A stretch of 64,000 bases of DNA from Silene latifolia (taxonomy: Eukaryota; Streptophyta; Magnoliopsida; Caryophyllales; Caryophyllaceae). A program made the position numbers and the translations under genes. This document shows, piece after piece, positions 11,791 through 21,848 of this stretch. The stretch lies in contig NC_133532.1 in NCBI RefSeq assembly GCF_048544455.1, positions 16,990,948 to 17,054,947 of the forward strand, given 5' to 3'. The number at the start of each line of letters is the position of its first letter. The stretch's first letter is position 1. The notes under the pieces are model-generated. The model was not told the origin of the DNA, did not search any database, and saw only the letters and a list, made by a program, of their open reading frames with translations.

Positions 11791-14700
11791 TTAAGCAGCA
11801 GCGACTTGAGCAGCAGCTAGTCTCGCAACAGGAACTCTGTCAAAAAAAAAACACAAGTTATTCATAGGACTTTCTTCGGAAACAAAAATAAAAATTGGCA
11901 ACTACTTCTGTATAACAAACCTGAATGGAGAACAAGAAACATAATCAAGTCCCGCCTCTGCGAAAAAGGCAACTGATGAAGGCTCTCCTCCATGCTCTCC
12001 ACATATACCCACCTACATAATAATGTATTAGTGAACCCGACTTTGCTTCATTTACGAAATTAAGATACTCGTACATAATACAAACAGTAAATACATGGCA
12101 TGCCATTTTGATCATTTTTCAAAAGTTATAATTCTACCTTCAAGCTAGGCCTTGCTTTGCGGCCTTTCTCCGTTGCAAGTTTAATGAGTTGCCCGACTCC
12201 TTTCTGGTCCAAAACCTAATCACAAATCAAACATCACTGTATTAATGAGATATATTTTATTTAGAAGCATTCCCGGAGACAAGTATACTGGTATAGCTGA
12301 ACTAACCTCAAATGGGTCGTTTTGGAGTATTCCCTGAGCCAAGTATATAGGAAGAAACTTGCCAACATCGTCTCTACTATATCCAAATGTCATCTGCGTT
12401 AGATCATTTGTTCCGAAAGAGAAGAATTCCGCTTCCTTTGCAATCTACCATACAAAAAGCTTATAATTCACCAAGCTGACGTACCTAGTTGTCAGACTCT
12501 AAGTTGATCAAGTTAATACATACCTCATCAGCAACTAGAGCAGCTCTCGGGATCTCAATCATTGTTCCGACTTTGTAGATTAAAGAGGATCCCATCTCAG
12601 AGAACACCTTTGTTGCGACATTTCGTATTAATTTGACTTGGTGGCCTAACTCCTAAAATCACTCAGATAAGCAGTTGTTCAGAAAACATGTAACAACTCA
12701 AGAAAACACTTTTTTAAGAATTTGTGACCATGGCGAGGCAACTGAGGTTGGTTGTACGCAGCATTACCCTTGTCCCTTGTGTTACAGTTTTCAGATGACC
12801 CGTATAACTGTATTAGTAACTGTGGCTGTAGATAATTTAGTGAGCCATTTTGCTTAATTGTATCATATTATTACAAAGCCAAAGAACATAGAGTCTGTGG
12901 CTCGGTTGGAAACGGAAATAGTTGGCCAACTGACTAACAGTTTCACTGTAAAGTATAACACAGAGAGAACAGTAGTCAGTAGAGCTGGCAAGTCTGACCC
13001 GACCCGAGAATATTGCAACCCGAAACCGAAACCGACCCGACCCGATGATGACCCGTAACCCGACATGACCCAGACCCGATGATTAGTGACCCGAAACTGA
13101 CCCGACTCGACCCGAATTGACCCATAACCCGAATTGACCCGATGATCAGTGACCTGAACCCGACCCAGACCCGACCCGATATTGACCCGACCCGATACTG
13201 ACCCGATTAAACTGATGAACCGACAATTATTAAGCTTAATATTGATAAAAAAGAAAGTGATTTTGTAATTAGATTGTTATGTTTCACTTAATAATGAATT
13301 ACTTAAACCAAATAATGCTTAAAAACTAAATTTAATGGTAAAAAATTGAAGTAATGTGATAAAGTATGACGGACCCGATAATGACCCGGCCCAAACCCGA
13401 CCCGACCCGATACATCATTTGACCCGAAATGATCCGACCCGATAATGACCCGACCCAAACCCTATCCGACCCGATTCATCATTTGACCCGAAATGACCCG
13501 ACCCGATAATGACCTGAACCCGACCCGATCCGACCTGAAAGGGGTGACTGACCCGATATGACCCGAACCCGATATGACCCGACCCAAACCCGACCCGACT
13601 GACCCGATTGCCACCTCTAGAGAACAGTGATGGGTACCTGAGGTGTTCCAACCAGAGGAACCATTATTTCAGGAATAACTGTGAAACCCTGGTTGTTCAT
13701 TGATACTGCAGCTTGGAAGATCGCTCTTGCTTGCATTTCAGTCAGCTCAGGGTATGATATCCCTAACCTGCAAGCACAATCGGATATTATTTCAGAAATA
13801 ACAGTGAAACCCTGGTTGCATTTCAGTTAGGTCAGGGTACGGAAATATTTGAGAGTCGAGTTCAAGATCATTTACAGGACCTACAGAGTTTAAAACATAA
13901 GAGAATGTCCGATTTAATACCTGCAGCCCCTGAAACCCAGCATTGGATTGACTTCTGATAACTTTTCAATCCTAGTGAAGACTTCATCCTCGGTCATGTT
14001 TGTCTCTGATGCCAACTCACTGACAATTTCTTCCAAGTCGCCTTCTGGAAGAAATTCATGTAGCGGAGGGTCTAGCAATCTGATTGTCACCGGTAGTCCT
14101 GACAACATGAAGCATTTACTCAACATTAATTTCTAAAGGGTAACATAAAAACGAAGTACTTGGGGTGGAACAAAAGTATTGCTTACCATCCATGGCGCGG
14201 AAAATTCCCTCAAAGTCAGATCTCTGGTAAGGCAACAGCTGGTCTAGAGCTTCTTTCCTTTGTTCTAGTGTAACTGCCATTATCATCTTCCTTACTGCCT
14301 TGATCCTATCATCTGAAGCGAAAAACTGAACACGTGGAAACATTATACAATTAATAACCTTTTCTTAGGACTGTTTTGAACATGTTATGACAAATGCCGC
14401 ATTCTTTTGTTCTAGTTTAACTTAAAACAAGATTGGCATGAAAGATCCAATGTAAAACTACCATGTGCTCAGTTCTACAAAGGCCAATCCCTTCGGCACC
14501 ATTGTTTCTTGCTGTCAAGGCGTCCTCTGGTGTATCAGCGTTTGCCATGACCTGCATAAAAGCATTATCATAACATGCTAGTTTGATAGTTCAAGAAAAA
14601 AGAATTTTTTAAATTTTCAATACCTTAAGGTGCCGTATGTCATCAGCCCACGACATGAAGGTTTCGAGATCCCCACTCAAAGCAGGAGGCGACAGTGGCT

Positions 14701-17700
14701 CTTTTCCTAAGATCACTTCACCAGTTGATCCATTGAGTGAAAGCCACTCCCCTTCTGTCAACATTTTGTCTCCAATAACAACAACCTGTGGAGTAAATAT
14801 GTCCTTTAAATACTGCTGAGAAATTAGATAAACTGATAGGGAGTCAGATTCGACACCCTGAGAATGCAACAATGATATGACTCAGCACTTGTTGTGCCAC
14901 CCAACTCAAATCTGGATTAAACCGGATGGTTTACACCAAAGAAGCAAGTCCTTTATATAACCTTACATCTACCACAATACTGAATTAAATAAGCTTCAAA
15001 TTGGAGATTAGACCCACAGCCTACCTTATCGGAATCATTCACGCGTATATCAGAACAACCTGAAATACAACATTTTCCCCAGCCACGAGCCACAACAGCT
15101 GCGTGAGAAGTCATGCCACCCCTCGCAGTCAAGATTCCAACAGCCGCATGCATACCCCCTACATCCTCTGGGCTTGTTTCAGTCCTCACCTTTATGATTC
15201 ACAGGTTGTATGTTAAAATTCTGAAAAAACAAAGATTTGTTCTAGGAGAACAGTTCTAGAAGTACTGTATTATTTAAGGTAGAGGACGTAGGCCGTCAAA
15301 TATCTTGCACAGAATTAAGGTAGAGTGACGATTTTTTACAAATAATATGAAGAAACAAAGATAAAGAATACATATGCATTACCAAAATGGCACTTTTTCC
15401 TTGAGCATGCCAAGCTTCAGCATCATCAGCATTGAATACAATCTGTCCAACAGCGGCACCAGGTGATGCCGGGAGCCCTTGTGCAATCACTCTCTCTTTG
15501 TAAGCAGACGGATTTTCAAACTAATGCAACAAAGAACGAGGATCAGAGTTTCCCTTAGAAAGTGTAAGAATTGAGCAATTGGCCTAATTTGATAAAAAAA
15601 ATGTATGGTTTCTAATAAGAAGGTAGCAGTAGATCAAATTTACACTAGGTACGTTAGAAATTGGTTCTGAAAACTTCTGTCATGCATTTCCTAAACAAAA
15701 ACTTATACAAGACGGTTTTACATGACTGGGTAGACCTCACATGTGAGATCGTCTCATGCAAGACTCACCGACCTACCTGTGGGTGAAGAAGTTGGTCAAG
15801 ATGCTGTGGCTCCACCATTTTAATGGCAGTACGAGTGTCAACAATTCCCTCGTTCACCAAGTCAACCGCTATCTTCACTGCACCTTTTCCAGTTCTTTTA
15901 CCAGACCGGCATTGCAACATCCACAGCCTATTTTCTTGAACAGTGAATTCAATATCCTGTGTTAACATAAATGGACCGGCCATACAATCATTTGTAACAA
16001 TCTCTATGTCTTGGCCAACACAAATACTTGTTTAAGCTGGTTTCGCATCACATTATGATTATTAAATTGCTTACACTGTATTATTTATCAAATTACCCTA
16101 CAAAGTAATTATTAAAAAAAAATTAACGGAGATTTGGGTAAAAAATAAACATATCCAAATAGATGATAAAAGATTACCATCATATCCTTGTAATGGCGTT
16201 CTAGAATTTCACAGTTGTCGACAAGTTCTCTGTAAGCTTCAGGCATGCAATCCTTCATTGTGTCCAAGTCTTCAGGTGTTCTTATGCCCGCGACTACATC
16301 TTCTCCCTGGCGAATATTATCAGTGGATTTAACTTTTAAAGTAAAACAGGCATTTTAAGAAGTTACAAAATTTGTGTAGGGGCTACTAAATATACCTGTG
16401 CATTGATCAGAAACTCTCCATACAGCTTCTTTTCACCAGTGCTAGGGTTCCGAGTGAAAAGAACACCTGTTCCTGAAGTATTTCCCATGTTTCCAAACAC
16501 CATAGACTGGATATTAACTGCAGTTCCTTTTAGTCCAGTAATTTGATTAATGCTTCGATACTTATTTGCTCTTGGACTATCCCATGAATCAAAAACCGCT
16601 TGAATAGCCAGCTGAAGCTGATTTTTCGGATCTGCAAGTTGGTAAATATGAATCCAGACTGGTGAGCTCTGAAACGAAGTTGTATTTTTGAACGGATAAA
16701 GAGAGAAAGACGAGACGTTCTACATTACCATCAGGAAACTTTTCTCCTTTCGCTTCAAGGTATACATTTTTGTATAACTGGACAAGCTCTTTTAGATCAG
16801 AAGCAGTTAGGTCTGTGTCAAGTGTAACCCCTTTTGTTTGCTTCAACTTTTCAAGCTTCTCTTCGAATAGCGAGTGAGAGATACCCATGACCTTTAACAA
16901 CAAACAAGTTAACTCAGGTAAGAACTCGTTACTGGTAAAAAAGAAAACCCTTTTGCTACGAAAGGTAAGAAAATAAAAAAAAGCATAACATCAATTCTTC
17001 AAACACCAGTTTATTTTGTTGTAAAGGGAGAACGGGTAATTTTGATACTGACGGGATCAACTACAGATCATGAGTACCATACTCAATAAGGTAATGGTGA
17101 TTTTTTTCAGCATTAGTTTCAATATTTACATACGAAGAAACACTTTGATCAATGCAGAAGACAAAAAACTAACAAACGACCTATTTTGTAAAAAGAGGAG
17201 ATATACTTAATTAAGTAAATGCTTACAACACCACCAAACATGTCCAGGAAACGCCTATAAGAGTCATAGGCAAAGCGTTCGCCACTTTTTGCTGCCAGGC
17301 CTTCGACAACTTCATCATTGAGTCCAAGGTTGAGAACAGTGTCCATCATACCTGGCATAGAAATCTGCAGGCATAAATCACCAACTTAGTGAACCCAAGG
17401 ATTAGGACTTGGGAAAACCTCTTATCAATGAAAGGCGTAGTCTTCTTACTGCAGCACCAGAGCGAACTGAGAGTAGAAGAGGTTTGATAGGGTCACCAAG
17501 GTTAGCTCCCATATCCTTTTCTATGATTGTCAAACTTTCTAAGATTTCCTCCCAAAGACTCTCGGGAAGTTTTTTGCCATTTTCCTGGTACTCCTGGCAT
17601 GCTTCTGTAGAAATTGTCAAGCCGGGTGGAACTGATAACCCGATGCTTGCCATTTCTGCAAGATTTGCTCCTTTTCCTCCCAACTACAATTCTCACAAAC

Positions 17701-18193
17701 AAAATGGCACAATGCATTAGCACATATCATAATATTTAACTCCTAGAGAATTCAGTCAAAAACTTACCAAGGACTTCATGCTCTTGTCGCCTTCAGTCTT
17801 CCCTTTACCGAAAGTGAATACTCGCTGTATGATCAAAGAAAATTTCTTAACCTAGCAAACTCATGTCATAGTAAATGTCTAAGAGGTGCATATATATCCA
17901 AACAAAGGTAAAAATGACAAGAGTTCGGAAACCAAGCTGTATTATTATACCTTCCTAGCTGTTGAGGAGGTTGGGTCAGAGACTGGAGCCATAACAGCTT
18001 GTGACCTTATTTGGGTTGCTCTAACAAATGACTCCTGGATAACGGCACGTTGATTTTGGTTCCACGGCCGATAACCAGGTAAATTCCGATCCCTTGGCAA
18101 ACCAATATGACCCATGTGTTTTACTCTTAGTACTGCTGGTGTACAGATATCAGGTGCAGATCTGATGAGCAACCCTTTAATAGTTGAGGCCAT
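11791..18193 (-). CDS. PPDK: Pyruvate, phosphate dikinase, plastid-type
   Basis: Complete 954-aa enzyme converting pyruvate, ATP and Pi to PEP, AMP and PPi. Coding exons: 18193-17951, 17824-17768, 17683-17450, 17364-17227, 16891-16729, 16631-16396, 16306-16178, 15956-15777, 15520-15383, 15189-15025, 14785-14624, 14551-14462, 14325-14187, 14098-13921, 13767-13638, 12652-12524, 12444-12307, 12215-12138, 12012-11921 and 11836-11791. All are GT/AG and sum to 955 codons. Residues 1-80 look like a transit peptide (Ser/Arg-rich). The ATP-grasp domain follows ([30 protein letters not shown]). The phosphohistidine loop [13 protein letters not shown] gives Thr533 (site of RP regulation) and His535 (catalytic). 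The C-terminal PEP barrel has CGEHGGEP with Cys913. The start is MASTIKG; an upstream in-frame ATG lies across a splice acceptor. I see no broken residue. C3 versus C4 use cannot be read from sequence. Confidence 0.95.
12973..13619. mobile_element. (CCCGA)-rich hAT-like MITE in PPDK intron 15
   Basis: Inverted ends TAGAGCTGGCAA (from 12980) and TTGCCACCTCTA (to 13619). The 8-bp GAGAACAG lies at 12965-12972 and 13620-13627, with 7 filler bases (12973-12979) between the left copy and the left terminus. The inside has two clusters of ACCCG/GACCC words (about 12996-13205 and 13371-13610) around an AT-rich core with TTATTAAGCTTAATATTGAT. No coding capacity. Confidence 0.75.
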
Positions 18194-18211
18194 TTTGCTT
18201 ATTTGATGATC

Positions 18212-18930
18212 CTGCATTACATTACAATTTGCAAATCAAGTACTCAATCTAGAATAGGACAACATCAAAAACCAAACTACCCCTCACGTAAACTGCAAAT
18301 ATTTATAATCTATGTTGCTCGGAATTGGCTACATATCCAACATGAATACATGGCTGCTGATCATAATAGGAGGTATTTTAACAGAACACTCAACACCCTG
18401 ACTAAAAATCTTAAAAAGGTTCAAATCATAAGGCTGCGACAATCATATATGGCTGCTGATCACAATCGACAATCATATGGCTGCGACAGAACACTCAACA
18501 CCCTGCTGATCATATGGCTGCGACAATTATATATGGCTGCTGATCACATAATGGTCATAAAAATCTTAAAGAAGGTTCAAATCACAAAACCATGATCACA
18601 AAATGTTTTAGACTAAAACTACATGTTCAGGAAAAATCAGCATATAAATACTTATACCAACAATCCATCAGTGACAACAAAGATAAAAAAAACCAACCGA
18701 AAAAGCTAGAACGATACTGGTGCCGCTACTACGAGAAAGTAATAACATAAATGACAATTGTGATCAGAGCTTAAATAAAGTGAAAATTTTAAGAAATGTG
18801 ATTGTATGAAGGGATCATACCCCTACTTAACAGGAATGCAGGACCTCCAAGAAGTCTGGAAAGTACAGGCACACAGGTTGAGGACAAAAATGACTGAATT
18901 AATGAATGAAAATGATGAAGTTGGAGTCTT
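18212..18930 (-). other. PPDK 5' UTR: intron 18212-18826 and upstream leader exon
   Basis: On the minus strand an acceptor (TAATGTAATGCAG) ends at 18212, just before the ATG exon. A fitting donor (TTAA|GTAGGG) lies at 18826-18825, leaving a leader exon from 18827 to about 18930. Many plant PPDK genes have an early intron that carries the promoter for a cytosolic form. Whether that holds here is inference. The intron holds a local repeat cluster (see 18340-18590). Confidence 0.55.
18340..18590. repeat. Local scrambled repeat in PPDK leader intron
   Basis: Words ATGGCTGCTGATCA (4 times), GGCTGCGACA (3 times), AGAACACTCAACACCCTG (twice) and AAAATCTTAAA(A/G)AAGGTTCAAATCA (twice) recur in shuffled order. 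This looks like repeated slippage or unequal exchange. An ORF of 130 codons across it (18203-18595) is a by-product. Confidence 0.75.
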
Positions 18931-19419
18931 TTGTACATAAGTAAGTAAATGGTCCTGGTTTTTTCATTTTCATTTAATAAAACAAGTGGCTGAAAATCTG
19001 AGTATATGTTGCAATCTTATCACTAAGAGTTTACATTATTATTGTGAATTTGTGTTGTTGAAAAACGTTCAAAAATAACAAGGACATTTCATGTTGTTTA
19101 TATTCAAAGAAAAGTATAAGTATGTAGGGTGTGATATATAATCACGACCCTAATAATCGGTGTCCCAAAAACTCGCGCTTATCACAAGGTAGAGAGATCA
19201 GAAAGACACCATACTCTTATTCAGTTGACGGAATAAACCTATAACACAAATTCTCATTTGTGACACTTAATCCAGACGTCTTAGAAACTTTCTAGTTCTA
19301 AAGTTTCTTAGAAAAGCTGGGTGTGGACCTAACCTCCTAAATTGCTTTGTAGGGGCTGTAAGCATGACCCTAAGGATTCAAGCCAGGCCCCCTAAGTTTT
19401 TGTCAAGAATCAAAAAGAT

Positions 19420-19575
19420 ACCCAATTCCTCGTAGTAAAGATTTGAATACCGAGAAGCGAGCTATGGGAAGACCATCCCATGTGCTGGAATTCCACTTGT
19501 GAGATTTTAGAGAGATTCGAACTGATGATCTCATGTTCACGAGACTCTTATACCTTGACCCTCGGCCTCCATCCT
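19420..19575 (-). mobile_element. tRNA-derived SINE fragment
   Basis: The minus strand carries a tRNA-like head: GAGGCCGAGGGTCAAGGTAT, then box B CAGTTCGAATCTC. The 3' end is unclear and no target duplication was found. The rest of 18931-19858 shows no gene. Confidence 0.5.
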
Positions 19576-19858
19576 AATAATCAATTATTTATTTTTGATT
19601 AAAATATCCTGACAATGAATGTAAAAGGTAAGCAAATGATTGAAACGGAAAGAGTACATAGTTTATATTTTTAAGGCCTCATCAATTCCACCAGTTCAAT
19701 TGGAATCAATATCAATATATCATCATTCAATCATTCAAATAGATGTACAAAATGAATACAAACAAACGCCTGATTACATAAATCATAAAGAGGAATTATA
19801 GGCATTTTTCTGTTAATTGCAATGTATTTATAAATTAAAGTATAAAATTAGACAACAA

Positions 19859-19949
19859 CCGACCTTAGCTCAGTTGGTAGAGCGGAGGACTGTAGTGGGT
19901 AATACTGTCAGACATCCTTAGGTCACTGGTTCGAATCCGGTAGGTCGGA
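19859..19949 (+). tRNA. tRNA-Tyr (GUA) with an 18-nt intron
   Basis: The acceptor stem CCGACCT (19859-19865) pairs with AGGTCGG (19942-19948), discriminator A. A-box region TAGCTCAGTTGGTAGAG and B box GGTTCGAATCC are perfect. The anticodon arm GAGGA-CT-GTA-G pairs with TCCTT across an intron at 19896-19913, one base after the anticodon, as in other nuclear tRNA-Tyr genes. A CAA-containing leader (GACAACAA) precedes it and T6 (19951-19956) follows as Pol III terminator. Looks functional. Confidence 0.97.
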
Positions 19950-19950
19950 T

Positions 19951-19956
19951 CTTTTT
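19951..19956 (+). terminator. Pol III terminator of tRNA-Tyr
   Basis: A run of six T just after the tRNA 3' end (followed by further T runs) is the usual Pol III stop. Confidence 0.8.
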
Positions 19957-20162
19957 TCTGCTATTTTTTTTCCCCTGTATCTTCATTGCTTTGCTTTGGA
20001 TCGCCTGTTCATTCCATTTGCGCACAAGGTCTACTTCATTACAAAAGTTTAAGTGAACCAAACATTTTCGTAGTGAAAGATGAGCAAGTCTTCTGCTTGA
20101 TAGGTTAAAATTGTCTCATTTCATTGAACATATGTTAATTTTGATAGGTTTTGATAAGTTAA

Positions 20163-20753
20163 CTAGTTTAGATCCCGCACAATAAAGTATTTATAAAGTT
20201 CTTATTTTTGTATTACTAAATCATAATAAATTAACACCTCATTAATTTTTTGTATTTATGTACAAAAAAAAATTCATATCTCACGTCATTATATTTTGAT
20301 ATGAGAAAAACAATTGAGCCGTAAAATTATTCAAGAAAATTGAGTAAATTGAACTGTAAAATAATAGTGGTATCTCATTAATTGTTCATTTTTCTCGTTT
20401 TATTTTGTTTCGAGCAAAAAAAAATTAAAACTAAAAATTAATCAAAGTAAATTGAGTAATGTGCTTAAATATATATTTTTTTTTAAAAGTTTTTTTATAC
20501 CACAAAACTAATGGTTTATAGTTTTATATTGTGTATACTTTAATTAAAATATTATAGTTTAGTATTTAGTGAAAATTATATATATTGATGAAGATTAATT
20601 TTAATGAAAAGAAATATATAATAAAATACATTACAATTATTAATTTCCTAATTTAGTGAATACAATTAAATTATCAATAGTTTCCTTAATTAAAAATATG
20701 CTTTTTGGAGGGGAAAACTTGTGAGTTCACCTATTCATTTAGTAAATAGGGGA
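20163..20753 (-). mobile_element. Small non-autonomous Helitron
   Basis: 591 bp. Read on the minus strand it begins TCCCCTATTTACTAAATGAA after an A and ends GCGGGATCTAAACTAG before a T. This matches the 5'-TC, CTRR-3' and A/T insertion rules. The 3' hairpin is decayed. A sister copy lies at 35137-35776. No Rep/helicase. The flanking 20754-21359 shows no gene. Confidence 0.7.
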
Positions 20754-21359
20754 TTTTGATAGGTTTTAGGTTAAAATACGAGCAAATGGATTAAATAATA
20801 TATTGGATAATTAATCTGAGTCACATTCCATCTCATTTTATTGAACATTTGCTGCTAAAAACGATAGATAACCATTCAACGGAACAAAGTCCCCGCTTCT
20901 GAGCTTGTTCATTTTATTGAACATTTGTTGATAAGTTTTGATAAGTTAATTTTGATAGGCTTTAAGCAAGAATTTTTAATTACCTTCGTATATGCTGACT
21001 ATGAATAATATGTTTTGCTAGAGAGCTGGTTTCAAGGTTAGAAATAATGTCACTCGCAAAATACTGGTATCATTTTATTGCTTCCTTGGACATTTATGTT
21101 ATTTTTAACCCTATACAGGTGCACGAACAATCGAGCATATAGTAAGTGGTACAGTTGATTTTCGAGTGATGTTATCACCCCCATGTAATTAGTAGCGTAT
21201 CAACTATCAAGTATTAACTTGGCAATTCAAATTTCAATTCTCAGTTAAATAACGTAGGGATAGGGTCAATTTTACCTAGTCAATGATATCGAATGAATCA
21301 ATTCATTCTCTCTCGTGAAAAATCGTCTCTCCCGAGTTTTTGTGCGCACCCATTTGTGT

Positions 21360-21726
21360 TAGAAGTGGCAATCAGGTCAGTCGGGTCGGGTTATATCGGG
21401 TTCGGGGCAGATCAGGTCAGCCTACCCTTTCGGGCCGATGGTTTAACTACTTCATTATTAGGTCAAACGTATCAATCTAAACACTAAATCACTTTTATTT
21501 TGATCATATATGAAGCTTAATAATTATCGGGTCATCATTTAAATCGGGTCCATATCGGGTCTGGTCTGGGTCGGGCTTGGGTCATTGATTATCAGGTTGC
21601 ATTAGGTTAGGGGTCATCATCGGGCCGGGTTGGCTCAGTTTCGGGTCGCAAAATTCTCAGGTTGTATCTGGTTGGGTTTGCTCGAGGTCGAGTCGGGTCA
21701 CTCGGGTCGAATCAGACTTAACTCTA
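21360..21726. mobile_element. (CCCGA)-rich hAT-like MITE in NSN1 promoter
   Basis: 367-bp element with ends TAGAAGTGGCAATC and CAGACTTAACTCTA and a perfect 8-bp duplication ATTTGTGT (21352-21359, 21727-21734). The inside is reiterated TCGGG/CGGGTC words around an AT core with AAGCTTAATAATTATC, the inverted equivalent of the copy in PPDK intron 15. It ends 12 bp from the NSN1 telo-box and 122 bp from the ATG. Confidence 0.85.
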
Positions 21727-21745
21727 ATTTGTGTTTCCTTTTCAT

Positions 21746-21754
21746 AAACCCTAA
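21746..21754 (+). promoter_or_regulatory. Telo-box AAACCCTAA upstream of NSN1
   Basis: The motif lies 95 bp before the NSN1 ATG in a pyrimidine-rich leader region. Telo-boxes near start sites are common in plant translation and ribosome-biogenesis genes, which fits a nucleolar GTPase. Function here is inferred. Confidence 0.6.
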
Positions 21755-21848
21755 CTTTTGCTTTCTTCTTTCGAACCGCCATACTAACTATACCCCCAAA
21801 CAGAATTCCTCCATTTTTTTTTCCATCTTGCGCAAATTCAGTTCAAAC

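Noticed and set aside
12996-13610. GACCCG tracts as telomere or coding repeats
   Set aside because: Not the plant telomere word, and the ORFs change with the repeat. The inverted ends and flanking GAGAACAG identify a hAT-like MITE.
18215-18217. Upstream in-frame ATG (MQDHQ...) as PPDK start
   Set aside because: It spans the splice acceptor ending at 18212, so it would not be in the mature message; MASTIKG at 18193 is preferred.
18203-18595. 130-codon ORF in the PPDK leader intron
   Set aside because: Lies on the shuffled word repeats, has no domain and is antisense to the gene.
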